Positions 55,763-64,000 of a stretch of 64,000 nt of DNA are shown here, piece after piece; position 1 is the first letter of the stretch, and each line of letters opens with the position of its first letter. The DNA lies in assembly GCF_000963005.1 (NCBI RefSeq), contig NZ_JZHZ01000007.1:1880848-1944847 (forward strand). The letters run 5' to 3'. A program made the position numbers and the translations under genes. The stretch comes from Xanthomonas sp. GPE 39 (GTDB taxonomy: Bacteria > Pseudomonadota > Gammaproteobacteria > Xanthomonadales > Xanthomonadaceae). Below the pieces are notes generated by a model, which was not told the origin of the DNA, ran no database searches, and saw only the letters and a list, made by a program, of their open reading frames with translations.

Positions 55763-55854
55763 GCGGTAAGGTTGCTGACGCGGACTCCGTATTGAGCAAG
55801 CGCGGAAACTTCACTGACACGGGAGCATGCCTCAGCGCGGGCGAAGTTCCCACT
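55749..55854 (+). repeat. Direct repeat copy B: decayed serA 3' end next to the NUDIX gene
   Basis: 55749-55798 is about 80 percent identical to the last bases of serA (11166-11215). Translated in the serA frame it reads KKLARVAVRLLTRTPY-stop against EELARVAGTLRTRILY-stop in serA. 55821-55854 matches 11243-11276 and is the 3' end of the intact NUDIX gene. No further serA sequence precedes it. See copy A. Confidence 0.7.
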
Positions 55855-56380
55855 TGCTTGCCATGCGCCGCAGCGATGGATCCAGATCGGCATCATTGCG
55901 CAATACCGCAATCGGACGCCAAGCCAGGGCCAGCGACTCGGCGCTGACCGCGAACGTCTCGTCCGCGCCAGCGCACACCACGTAACGCGCATCGTAATGC
56001 CAATGGCCCGGCGCCTCATCGCGCGCCGGAATCCAATGTCGATCCAGATCGAAGATGGCGCCATCGAGCAGGAACAACCCAGGCAACCCCGATTCTTCCT
56101 GCGCTTCTCTCAATGCTACCTGGGCCAGATCGCGCTCGCCATCGGCATGACCACCCAGTTGCAGCCAGCGCCGCAGCTTGCGGTGGTGGGTCAGCAAGGT
56201 GCGGGCGCCGTCGGCACTGACCAGCCACGCCGAGCCGGTGAAATGACCGGCCAGACGCGCGCGCACGAACGGGTCGGCGGCATCGTCCAGCAAGGCGAGA
56301 AACTGCGCAGCAAGCTCGGCCTGTTCCGGGCATCGCTCAGCGTATGCGTGCAAAGACTGGCGTAAAGGCGGTTCGGACAT
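55832..56380 (-). CDS. NUDIX hydrolase
   Basis: A 182-aa pyrophosphohydrolase-fold protein. The NUDIX box reads GGHADGERDLAQVALREAQE then ESGL: the metal-binding REAQEES core is intact, but the spacing before it differs by one from the canonical Gx5Ex7, as in a GGHADG subfamily. The start MSEPPLRQ at 56380 gives the natural N-terminus. The substrate is unknown. Its 3' end carries the junction repeat shared with the serA locus. Confidence 0.88.
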   Translation of the reverse strand: MSEPPLRQSLHAYAERCPEQAELAAQFLALLDDAADPFVRARLAGHFTGSAWLVSADGARTLLTHHRKLRRWLQLGGHADGERDLAQVALREAQEESGLPGLFLLDGAIFDLDRHWIPARDEAPGHWHYDARYVVCAGADETFAVSAESLALAWRPIAVLRNDADLDPSLRRMASKWELRPR

Positions 56381-56551
56381 ACGTATTCTCGTAATCGGGA
56401 CCGGCCATGGTGGCATACGGCGCGCAGCGCAGCTTGTGGTGGCCGGCCGGCTTTGGCATGGTACGACGCCTGCGCCATCCACTCCTGGGATGGACGCATC
56501 TTCACCTCAATACCCGGGCGCTTGCCCCCGACCCTACCTGGGATACACCGA

Positions 56552-58024
56552 ATGCTGAAGTCTCTATTGCGGGTCAAGCCGATCGCCCCCGCCGGCCATG
56601 TCGACGCCGGCGAACCGTTCGAGGGCAGTCTGCAGGGCGAAGCCTGCCTCAAACGCAGCCTCACCGCCAAGCACCTGATCATGCTCGGCATCGGCGCGGT
56701 GATCGGTGCCGGCATCTTCGTGATGACCGGACAGGCGGCCGCTCACCATGCGGGTCCGGCGGTGATGCTCTCGTTCGTGTTCGCCGGCATCGCCTGCGCC
56801 TTCGCCGGCCTGTGCTATGCCGAATTCGCCGCGATGTTGCCGGTCTCCGGTAGTGCGTATTCCTATTCCTACGCCACCTTGGGCGAGGGCGTGGCCTGGT
56901 TCATCGGGTGGTGCCTGGTGCTGGAATACCTGTTCGCGGGTTCCAGCGTCGCGGTCGGCTGGTCGGCCTACCTGATGAGCTTCGTCACCGGTACGCTGGG
57001 GCTGCCGTTCCCGGCGGAGCTGGCCGGTGCACCGCTGCAATGGACTGGCCATGCCTTCGTCGCCTCCGGCAACTTGGTTAACCTGCCGGCGGTGCTGATT
57101 GTCGTTGCGGTCAGCGCGCTGTGCTATGTCGGCGTCACCCAATCGGCGTTGGCCAACGCCATCGTGGTGACGATCAAGGTCGTGGTGATCTGCCTGTTCA
57201 TCGGCGTCGGCATCGCGCATATCGACCCGGCCAACTGGACCCCATTCATTCCGGAGAACACCGGCCCAGGCACGTTCGGCTGGAGCGGCATCTTCCGTGC
57301 CGCCTCCATCGTGTTCTTCTCCTATATCGGCTTCGACGCGGTCTCCACCTCCGCTGGCGAAACCAAGGACCCGCAGAAGAACATGCCGATCGGCATCCTG
57401 GTATCGCTGGCGATCTGCACGGTCATCTACATCATCGTCTGTGCGGTGCTGACCGGTCTGCTGCCCTATACCCAACTCGGCACTGCCAAACCGGTGGCCA
57501 CGGCGCTGGAGCACTATCCCAGCCTGGCTTGGCTGAAGACCGTCATCGAGATCGGCGCCATCGCCGGCCTGTCCTCGGTGGTGCTGGTCATGCTGATGGC
57601 GCAACCGCGCATTTTCTACACCATGTCCCGCGACGGTTTGCTACCTCGGCTGTTCGGCAAGGTCCACCGCAAGTTCCATACGCCCTATGTCGGCACTATC
57701 GTGGTCGGCGTGGCCGCCACGCTACTGGCCGGATTGATCCCGCTGGAAGTCCTTGGCGAACTGGTGTCGATGGGGACCCTGCTCGCCTTCGCCACGGTCT
57801 GCATCGGCGTGCTGGTGCTGCGTTTCACCAAGCCAGAACTGCCGCGCCCGTTCCGGGTGCCGCTCGCGCCGCTGATCTGTCCGCTCGGCGCGATCGCCTG
57901 CGTGTTGCTGTTCTTGCAGGCGTTCCAGGAACACTGGAAGGTCTTCATCGTCTGGACGCTGCTCGGCTTGTGCATTTATTTCTGCTACGGCATCCGCAAC
58001 AGCCATCTGGCCGACAAGGCCTGA
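56552..58024 (+). CDS. Amino acid permease (APC superfamily, CAT-like), copy 1
   Basis: A 490-aa inner-membrane transporter with about 12 helices. The unwound helix 1 motif GIGAVIGAGIFVMTG (about residues 45-59) and helix 6 FFSYIGFDAVSTSAGE, which bind substrate, are family-typical of cationic amino acid transporter-like YfnA proteins. The start MLKSLLRV is chosen over upstream in-frame sequence that overlaps the intergenic region. A close paralogue follows, separated by a GC-rich hairpin. Confidence 0.93.
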   Translation: MLKSLLRVKPIAPAGHVDAGEPFEGSLQGEACLKRSLTAKHLIMLGIGAVIGAGIFVMTGQAAAHHAGPAVMLSFVFAGIACAFAGLCYAEFAAMLPVSGSAYSYSYATLGEGVAWFIGWCLVLEYLFAGSSVAVGWSAYLMSFVTGTLGLPFPAELAGAPLQWTGHAFVASGNLVNLPAVLIVVAVSALCYVGVTQSALANAIVVTIKVVVICLFIGVGIAHIDPANWTPFIPENTGPGTFGWSGIFRAASIVFFSYIGFDAVSTSAGETKDPQKNMPIGILVSLAICTVIYIIVCAVLTGLLPYTQLGTAKPVATALEHYPSLAWLKTVIEIGAIAGLSSVVLVMLMAQPRIFYTMSRDGLLPRLFGKVHRKFHTPYVGTIVVGVAATLLAGLIPLEVLGELVSMGTLLAFATVCIGVLVLRFTKPELPRPFRVPLAPLICPLGAIACVLLFLQAFQEHWKVFIVWTLLGLCIYFCYGIRNSHLADKA

Positions 58025-58038
58025 TCCTCGGCTGCCAC

Positions 58039-58058
58039 GGCCGGCGTACGCGCCGGCC
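58039..58058 (+). terminator. GC-rich hairpin between the two permease genes
   Basis: Perfect 8-bp arms GGCCGGCG/CGCCGGCC with a TACG loop, starting 14 bp after the first permease stop, followed by TTCATCC. Without a real U-run it may be an attenuating terminator that sets the ratio of the two transporters. Confidence 0.55.
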
Positions 58059-58108
58059 TTCATCCTCATTCCTTCGCACTGCGCGCCACGTCCGGCTGGA
58101 GCCGTTCC

Positions 58109-59557
58109 ATGCTCAAACACCTCTTGGCCACCAAACACCCGCACGCCAGCCACGCAGATGCCGGTGGGCTGGGCCTGCAACGCACGCTCGGCCCCTGGGG
58201 GCTGACTGCGCTGGGCATCGGCGCGGTGATCGGCGGCGGCATCTTCGTCATCACCGGCCAGGCGGCGGCAAACCATGCCGGGCCGGCGATCATGCTCTCG
58301 TTCGTGCTCGCCGCGCTGTGCTGCGGGTTCTGCGCACTGGCCTATGCCGAGTTCGCGGCGATGGTGCCGGTGTCCGGCAGCGCCTACACCTACACCTACG
58401 CCACCTTCGGCGAACTGGCGGCTTGGTTCATCGGCTGGATGCTGGTGCTGGAATACGGCGTGTCGGCGGCGGCGGTCGCGGTGAGCTGGACCGGCTACTT
58501 CCTCAGCCTGCTCGATCACTTCCACCTCCACCTACCAGCAACGCTGGTCAACGCGCCGCTGGATGGCAAGCTGCACCTCACCGGAGCAATCGCCAATCTA
58601 CCCGCCTCCGGCATTGTGTTGCTGTTGACCTGGCTGTGCTACGTCGGCATTCGCAAGTCCTCGGCGATGAATATGGCGATGGTCGTGCTCAAGAGCGGCC
58701 TGGTCGTGTTGGTGATCGTGGTCGGCTCGCATTATGTGGATCCATCCAACTGGCACCCATTCATTCCCGCTAGCCAAGGCCCAAGCAAGTACGGCCTGGA
58801 GGGCGTGCTGCGCGGCGCGGCCATGGTGTTCTTCGCTTACATCGGCTTTGAAGCGGTCTCGGTCGCGGCGCAGGAATCGCACCGGCCGCAGCGCGACCTA
58901 CCGATCGGCATGCTGCTGTCGCTGATTATCTGCACCGTGCTCTACATCGCCATGGCTGCGGTGCTGACCGGATTGGTGCCATACACCCAACTCGGCACCG
59001 ACGAGCCGGTGGTAACCGCCGTCGCCGCGCACCCGCAACTGGCCTGGCTGCGCGTGGTCGTGGAGGTCGGCGCACTGATCGGCCTGTCTTCGGTGGTGCT
59101 GGTGATGATCATCGGCCAGCCACGCATTTTCATGATCATCGCCCGCGACGGTCTGCTACCACCGCTGTTCACCAAGATCCATCCGCGCTACCACACACCC
59201 CACATCAATACGTTGATCACCGGCGTCGGCATCGCCCTGATGGCCGCGCTATTCCCACTGGACGTGCTCGGCGAATTGACCTCGATGGGCACCTTGATCG
59301 CCTTCGCCGCGGTCTGCGCCGGGGTGCTGATCCTGCGCAGCACCCAGCCGGATCTACCGCGCCCGTTCCGCATTCGGTTGGTCTGGCCGATCTGCATCGC
59401 CGGTGTCCTGAGCTGTCTTGCGCTGCTGTCGGCAATGACCGCGTACAACTGGTTACTGATGGCCGGCTGGACCGCGATCGGGCTGGTGATCTATTTCGGC
59501 TACGGCTACCGCCACAGCCGTTTGCACAACGGCCCATCCAGCGCAGGCTCCGAATAG
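58109..59557 (+). CDS. Amino acid permease (APC superfamily, CAT-like), copy 2
   Basis: A 482-aa transporter clearly paralogous to the gene before it. It shares [47 protein letters not shown] and RPFRIRL-type segments at the same positions. About 12 membrane helices. The tandem pair suggests an old duplication with some change in substrate preference; the real substrates cannot be read from the sequence. Confidence 0.93.
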   Translation: MLKHLLATKHPHASHADAGGLGLQRTLGPWGLTALGIGAVIGGGIFVITGQAAANHAGPAIMLSFVLAALCCGFCALAYAEFAAMVPVSGSAYTYTYATFGELAAWFIGWMLVLEYGVSAAAVAVSWTGYFLSLLDHFHLHLPATLVNAPLDGKLHLTGAIANLPASGIVLLLTWLCYVGIRKSSAMNMAMVVLKSGLVVLVIVVGSHYVDPSNWHPFIPASQGPSKYGLEGVLRGAAMVFFAYIGFEAVSVAAQESHRPQRDLPIGMLLSLIICTVLYIAMAAVLTGLVPYTQLGTDEPVVTAVAAHPQLAWLRVVVEVGALIGLSSVVLVMIIGQPRIFMIIARDGLLPPLFTKIHPRYHTPHINTLITGVGIALMAALFPLDVLGELTSMGTLIAFAAVCAGVLILRSTQPDLPRPFRIRLVWPICIAGVLSCLALLSAMTAYNWLLMAGWTAIGLVIYFGYGYRHSRLHNGPSSAGSE

Positions 59558-59663
59558 TGCAGGCATTGCGCGAGCGGGCACGATACGCTCGTCCCGGCTA
59601 GAGCAGTTGATTGCCGCGAGCGCGATCCTCACAAGGAAGCCAGCAGGCTCTAAACTAAGACCC

Positions 59664-60305
59664 ATGAATGCCCTGCCCTACGACCCCGAACGCCTGCGCA
59701 CGCTGGCCCAATTGCTGATCGGCAACATCCGCGAACTGTCCGAGGCCGGCTGGACCCCTGCGACCAGCAGCAACTTCTCCCATCGCCTGGACGCGCGCCA
59801 CGCCGCGATCACCGTGTCCGGCCGCGACAAGGGCCGGCTGGTGGAGGACGACATCATGGTCGTGGACTTCGACGCACAAGCCGTGGGCCGTCCATTACGC
59901 CCATCGGCCGAAACCTTGCTGCATACCCAACTGTACCGACGCTTTCCCGAGATCGGTTGCGTGTTGCACACGCATTCGCCGGTACAGACCATCGCCTCGC
60001 GCCTGTATGCGGCACAGGGCCATGTCCACCTGGAAGGCTACGAATTGCTCAAGGCGCTGCACGGCAACCAGACCCACGAGATTGCGGTGGACCTGCCCGT
60101 CTTCGCCAATACCCAGGACATGACGGTGCTGGCCGCGCAGGTGGATGCACTACTTGATCGCACCGCGCTGTGGGGCTACCTGATCGACGGGCACGGCCTG
60201 TACGCCTGGGGTCGCGACATGGCCGAAGCGCGCCGACACCTGGAAGCCTTCGAATTCCTACTGCATTGCGAACTGGAACTGCGCAAACTAGGCGCACAAG
60301 GCTAG
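59664..60305 (+). CDS. mtnB: Methylthioribulose-1-phosphate dehydratase
   Basis: A 213-aa class II aldolase-fold enzyme of the methionine salvage pathway, with zinc ligands in [11 protein letters not shown] (about residues 95-105) and a later His in [10 protein letters not shown]. It dehydrates MTRu-1-P to the diketone used by MtnC. It is followed by mtnD and mtnC on the same strand. Confidence 0.94.
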   Translation: MNALPYDPERLRTLAQLLIGNIRELSEAGWTPATSSNFSHRLDARHAAITVSGRDKGRLVEDDIMVVDFDAQAVGRPLRPSAETLLHTQLYRRFPEIGCVLHTHSPVQTIASRLYAAQGHVHLEGYELLKALHGNQTHEIAVDLPVFANTQDMTVLAAQVDALLDRTALWGYLIDGHGLYAWGRDMAEARRHLEAFEFLLHCELELRKLGAQG

Positions 60306-60400
60306 ACATCGTCGCACCGCGCAATACGTTCCAGTGCCGCAACAGTCGCCTGCAATACACCTGCTACCCTCTTCCTCCCAGCATCTTTCGTCTTGCCGCC

Positions 60401-60967
60401 ATGAGCCGACTCCGCATCTTTGCCGACACCATTCCCGAGGCGCCGCTGTTCGATAGCCGCGATGGCGATGCGATCGCCGTCGAGCTGCAGAAAATCGGCG
60501 TCGTCTTCGAGCGCTGGCAAGCTAACCAACCGATCCAAGCCGGCGCCTCGCCCGAGGCGGTGATGGACGCCTACCGCGCCGACATCGACCGTCTGGTGAC
60601 CGCGCACAACTTCAAGACCGTGGACGTGGTCAGCATTGCCCCCGACCATCCGCAGCGCGAGGAGATGCGCAAGAAGTTCCTCGACGAGCATTTCCACAAG
60701 GAAGACGAGGTGCGCTTCTTCGTCGCCGGCTCTGGACTGTTCACCCTGCACGTGGAGGGCAAGGTCTACGAAATCGAATGCGTGCAGAACGATCTCATCG
60801 CCGTGCCCGACGGCACCCACCACTGGTTCGACATGGGCCCGGAGCCGCGCTTCGTCGCGATCCGCTTCTTCACCGAGCCGGACGGTTGGATCGGCCACTT
60901 CACCGGCACCGACATCGCCCAGCGCTTCCCGCGCTACGAGCCGGCCCAGCGCGGCGAGGCGCACTGA
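60401..60967 (+). CDS. mtnD: Acireductone dioxygenase
   Basis: A 188-aa cupin. Metal ligands His97, His99 and Glu103 lie in EHFHKEDE, and His141 in THHWFD, matching the Klebsiella ARD ligands plus one. With iron it gives the methionine precursor; with nickel, an off-pathway product. The gene order mtnB-mtnD-mtnC places it one step after MtnC. Confidence 0.96.
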   Translation: MSRLRIFADTIPEAPLFDSRDGDAIAVELQKIGVVFERWQANQPIQAGASPEAVMDAYRADIDRLVTAHNFKTVDVVSIAPDHPQREEMRKKFLDEHFHKEDEVRFFVAGSGLFTLHVEGKVYEIECVQNDLIAVPDGTHHWFDMGPEPRFVAIRFFTEPDGWIGHFTGTDIAQRFPRYEPAQRGEAH

Positions 60968-60970
60968 ACC

Positions 60971-61669
60971 ATGGCCGCTCCGCGTGCGATCTTGACCGAT
61001 ATCGAAGGCACCACCAGCAGCATTTCCTTCGTCAAGGACGTCTTGTTCCCCTATGCGCGCCGTGCTCTGCCCGGCTTCGTCAGCGAGCACGGCCAGCAGC
61101 CGCAGGTCCGGCAATGGCTGGACACGGTGGCTAGCGAATGCGGCAGCATCTGCACCGACGCGGTCATCGTGGAGACGCTGCAGGGCTGGATCGATCAAGA
61201 TCGCAAGCACACCGCACTCAAGGCACTGCAGGGCATGATTTGGGAAAGCGGCTACCGCGACGCCGATTTCACTGCGCACATCTATCCCGATGCCGCGCCG
61301 GCGCTGCGCCGCTGGTACGCCGATGGACGCGCGCTGTACGTGTATTCGTCCGGTTCGGTGCCGGCGCAACAGTTATTCTTCGGCCACAGCGACGCTGGCG
61401 ATCTACGCAGCCTGTTTTCCGGCTGGTTCGATACCGAAATCGGTGCCAAGCGCGAGCAAGCCAGTTATGTGCGGATCGCCGAAGCAATCGGCCTGCCGCC
61501 GATGCAAATCGTGTTTCTCTCCGACGTGGTCGCTGAACTGGACGCGGCACGCGCAGCCGGCATGGACACGGTGCTGATCGACCGCCGCGCCGATTATCCG
61601 CAACCGCGCCAGGGCGAAGCCTGCAATGGGCACCACCGCGTAGAGAGCTTCGCCGACCTGGATTTTTGA
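60971..61669 (+). CDS. mtnC: Enolase-phosphatase E1
   Basis: A 232-aa HAD-family bifunctional enolase/phosphatase. The nucleophile Asp is in TDIEGTTSS (residues 9-17), the second motif in YVYSSGS, and the acidic pair in [12 protein letters not shown]. It makes acireductone for MtnD. It starts four bases after mtnD and its stop is nearly in contact with the peptidase gene. Confidence 0.96.
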   Translation: MAAPRAILTDIEGTTSSISFVKDVLFPYARRALPGFVSEHGQQPQVRQWLDTVASECGSICTDAVIVETLQGWIDQDRKHTALKALQGMIWESGYRDADFTAHIYPDAAPALRRWYADGRALYVYSSGSVPAQQLFFGHSDAGDLRSLFSGWFDTEIGAKREQASYVRIAEAIGLPPMQIVFLSDVVAELDAARAAGMDTVLIDRRADYPQPRQGEACNGHHRVESFADLDF

Positions 61670-61677
61670 GCGCACGC

Positions 61678-62748
61678 ATGCGTGCATCCGTCGCTACGTT
61701 CATCGCATCCCTGACACCGTCACGCCACCACCTGTCACGACGGTTACTGCTGGCATTGCTGCTGGCGCTGGTCGTGCCCGCCTGCCAACTCGATGCCAAG
61801 ACGACACTGGCGGCCAATGAAGTGCAGGCACCGCAGGATCCGCTCGATCAGGCGCAACTGCGCCGCGCGCTGAACGCGCTGCAACCGCAACGCCCGGGAA
61901 TCACCGACCTGTACGTCGTCGGCTTCGCCGGCGACGCCAGCGAAGACGTATTCCGCAACGAAACGCTATACCTGCGCCAACTGTTCGCCCAGCGCTTCGG
62001 CGCGGCCGGACGCATCGTCACGCTGATCAACCATGGCGACAATCTCGGCGCCCATGCCTACGCGCCGCAGGCCTCCTACGACAATCTGGCAGACACCCTG
62101 CAACGCATCGGCAGCCTGATGGATAAACGCGAGGATGCACTGCTGCTGTTTCTGACCAGCCACGGCACCGAACAGCACGAGCTGTATCTGCAATTCGGCC
62201 CAGGCGAGGATGCCGAATACGACACCATCACGCCAAAAGAACTGCGCGGATTGCTCGACGACGCCGGCATTGTCAATCGGATTATCGTGCTATCGGCCTG
62301 TTACTCCGGCGGCTTCGTACCGGCGCTGAAGACCCCCGACACGCTGATTATCACCGCCGCGCGCCGCGACCGTGCCTCGTTCGGCTGCGGCAATACCGCC
62401 AGCGCCACGTATTTCGGCCGCGCCTGGCTGATCGACGCGCTGGCGCGCACCAGCGACTTGGTCGAGAGCTACCGTCTTGCCAGCGCGCAGATCCATGCAC
62501 GCGAGCGCGAGGAAGGCGAAACGCCGTCGCACCCACAGCTCTACGTCGGTGCCCGGATCGCACCGCTGCTGCAGCGCTGGCGCGCGCAATTACACCCCAT
62601 CGCGGCACCGGCATATCCCTATCCTGAGCCAGACGCAGCAGTCGCGCCGCCCACAAAAGCGGCGCAAACGTCACACCGCACAGCACCAGCACCAGCACGC
62701 AAATCACCATACCCAGTGCTCATGCCACCGGAAAAACCTGAGCACTGA
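61678..62748 (+). CDS. Exported C13 (legumain-like) cysteine peptidase
   Basis: A 356-aa protein. The Arg-rich N-terminus and hydrophobic helix end VVPAC (Cys36), either a lipobox with an unusual Pro at -2 or a plain signal. The clan CD catalytic pair is visible: His162 in FLTSHGTEQ and Cys208 in VLSACYSGGF. The C-terminal about 60 residues are Pro/Ala-rich. A TTG start at 61666 is possible. It lies 8 bp after mtnC but is functionally unrelated to methionine salvage. Bacterial C13 members are poorly characterised. Confidence 0.88.
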   Translation: MRASVATFIASLTPSRHHLSRRLLLALLLALVVPACQLDAKTTLAANEVQAPQDPLDQAQLRRALNALQPQRPGITDLYVVGFAGDASEDVFRNETLYLRQLFAQRFGAAGRIVTLINHGDNLGAHAYAPQASYDNLADTLQRIGSLMDKREDALLLFLTSHGTEQHELYLQFGPGEDAEYDTITPKELRGLLDDAGIVNRIIVLSACYSGGFVPALKTPDTLIITAARRDRASFGCGNTASATYFGRAWLIDALARTSDLVESYRLASAQIHAREREEGETPSHPQLYVGARIAPLLQRWRAQLHPIAAPAYPYPEPDAAVAPPTKAAQTSHRTAPAPARKSPYPVLMPPEKPEH

Positions 62749-62836
62749 GTGCAGCTCACCTGCTCAGCGACACTCTGCCCTCGCAACTGCATGAAAGCTG
62801 CGCCCGCAACACCATCGACAAGCACGCGCATCGGCG

Positions 62837-64000
62837 TTAACGCATCTCGACCTGCACATCCGCCGGCAGCGTGGGAATACGCAATTGGCCCTGCTCCCAT
62901 TGCGCAGATTCACCATTAATCTCGGTGCTCCCAGGTTCGCCTGGGTACGGCCACGGAAACACCAGGCCACCGCTCGGCACATGCAGGCCATCGGAAACAT
63001 TCAACACCAAGCGATTTTTCTGCCGCCGCAGCCGATAACTTAGCAGCCCATGCGGCGTGCGCAGTTGTTCGATGGACACGCCTTTGCCGTCGAACCAGTC
63101 GATCGGAATACCTGCCGCCAGCACCAGGCTGTCATCGCTATCGCGGGTGTACGCGAACATGTCCAGCGCTGAGCGCACGAAATCCGAGGCCACCCAGGCA
63201 TGCGGCAGATCGCCAAGGAAAAATGGCGTGCGCGGGGTGTGCGAGACGACTTCCGCCCACTGGTTCCAAGGCTGTGGCGTGCGATCCTTGAAGAAGAACG
63301 TCGTCGCCTCCCAGGCCCGCTCGCGCCAGCCCAGCCGCACGAACGCAGCGACATTACGCCACTCGTAGGGGGTGTAGTCCTTCCACGCGCGCTGACCATC
63401 GCGGCGGCTTACGAACTCACTCCAGTAACGCTCGAAGGTGGCATTCAACAGTGCAGACGGCAATCGCACCTGCTCGCGCCCCGGCGCCAGCGCAATGGTG
63501 CTGGAGGTCGGATCGAAATCGCCCAGTTCAGCCGAACCCGGCAGGAAATCGATGTGGTGCTGCTGCGTGGCAGCCTGCAACGACGCATTCAGATCCTCGC
63601 GGAACTGGTCGCGCGCAGCGGCGAAACTCGCCGCATCCTCGCCACGGCCCAACTCGACAGCCAGCGTTGCCGCGTCCGTGTAGCCGCGCGAGGCCCAGAA
63701 ATCGTCCCAGTAAGCGTGCATCGGCTTGGCCGAATAGCCTTCGTGACTGATCGACGCCGGCATCATTCCATAGAAGGCCGGATTACGCGCACGATTTTCG
63801 TCTGTCCGCTCGCTCAGACGCAGTTGCTCCATGTACTGATACGCGCCCAGCACGTGCGGCCACATCTGTTGCACAAACGCGTGGTCGCCGCTGTAGTGAT
63901 CGTAGTTGGCGATGGCGAAAATCAACTCGCCATGGCTATCGTTTTCCGGCACTGGGTCGCTGCCACGATCATCCACGCAACACGGCACCATGCCATTGTC
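62837..64000 (-). CDS. C-terminal part of a large glycosidase-like protein (incomplete)
   Basis: At least 387 codons, continuing past the right edge. An (alpha/alpha)n-barrel-like region has NDSHGELIFAIANYDHYSG, AYWDDFWASRGY, and LPGSAELGDFDPTSS with candidate acidic residues. A C-terminal beta-sandwich follows (VFPWPYPGEPG). The layout resembles large secreted glycoside hydrolase-like proteins with an alpha-toroid catalytic domain. The start and any signal peptide lie outside the window, so the substrate is not assignable. Confidence 0.75.
   Translation of the reverse strand, partial: DNGMVPCCVDDRGSDPVPENDSHGELIFAIANYDHYSGDHAFVQQMWPHVLGAYQYMEQLRLSERTDENRARNPAFYGMMPASISHEGYSAKPMHAYWDDFWASRGYTDAATLAVELGRGEDAASFAAARDQFREDLNASLQAATQQHHIDFLPGSAELGDFDPTSSTIALAPGREQVRLPSALLNATFERYWSEFVSRRDGQRAWKDYTPYEWRNVAAFVRLGWRERAWEATTFFFKDRTPQPWNQWAEVVSHTPRTPFFLGDLPHAWVASDFVRSALDMFAYTRDSDDSLVLAAGIPIDWFDGKGVSIEQLRTPHGLLSYRLRRQKNRLVLNVSDGLHVPSGGLVFPWPYPGEPGSTEINGESAQWEQGQLRIPTLPADVQVEMR

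Overview
The window is a high-GC gammaproteobacterial chromosome segment of Xanthomonadaceae type, most likely Xanthomonas. This is inferred from family content and gene order: feoAB, the serA/FAD-oxidase pair, an sdh operon flanked by lolCD, zwf-glk-pgl-edd-eda, and a Xanthomonas-type T4SS whose VirB7 carries an extra C-terminal domain. Most of the window is ordinary housekeeping DNA in tightly packed operons with many 4-bp ATGA overlaps. Two stretches are accessory: an islet at about 14.3-18.6 kb and the visibly AT-rich T4SS block at about 46-55.7 kb.

Layout. 0.1-2.5 kb: Fur-controlled ferrous iron uptake (feoA, feoB, a small Cys-rich membrane protein). 2.6-5.9 kb: leucine-degradation type enoyl-CoA hydratase, HMG-CoA lyase, a short-chain dehydrogenase and the EF-P paralogue efpL/yeiP. 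6.0-9.8 kb: a secreted DUF4105 protein with a small partner, and a D-2-hydroxyacid (probably D-2-hydroxyglutarate) dehydrogenase divergent from serA (10.0-11.2 kb). Then fimT and uvrB. 14.2-18.6 kb: tRNA-Val, tRNA-Gly, tRNA-Cys and a second, inverted tRNA-Gly, with two decayed IS3-family transposases around a two-gene operon of unknown secreted proteins. 18.6-32.7 kb (minus strand): pgsA, uvrC, a thioredoxin/NHL protein, a low-molecular-weight phosphatase, kdsB, lpxK, msbA, exbD, exbB, comEC, lolD and lolC, mostly envelope biogenesis. 32.7-37.4 kb: succinate dehydrogenase with the assembly factors SdhAF4 and SdhE in the same run. 37.4-45.8 kb: ygfZ, a MalK-type ATPase and the complete Entner-Doudoroff operon. 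46-54.9 kb: virB7-8-9-10-11-1-2-3-4. 55.6-64 kb: a junction scar, a NUDIX hydrolase, two paralogous amino acid permeases, methionine salvage genes mtnB-mtnD-mtnC, a C13-type cysteine peptidase and the C-terminal part of a large glycosidase-like protein that runs off the window.

Main points of interest. (1) The secreted two-gene operon at 15.6-16.9 kb: the first protein looks like a stand-alone hemolysin pro-domain or chaperone and the second has a pore-forming-toxin-like strand pattern; this is inference from pattern only. (2) A roughly 110-bp imperfect direct repeat of the serA 3' end plus a NUDIX-gene 3' end at 11.2 and 55.8 kb, a fossil rearrangement junction 44 kb apart. (3) A T4SS locus without virB5, virB6, virD4, effectors or immunity genes in view. 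(4) Inverted tRNA-Gly copies bracketing the IS-rich islet.
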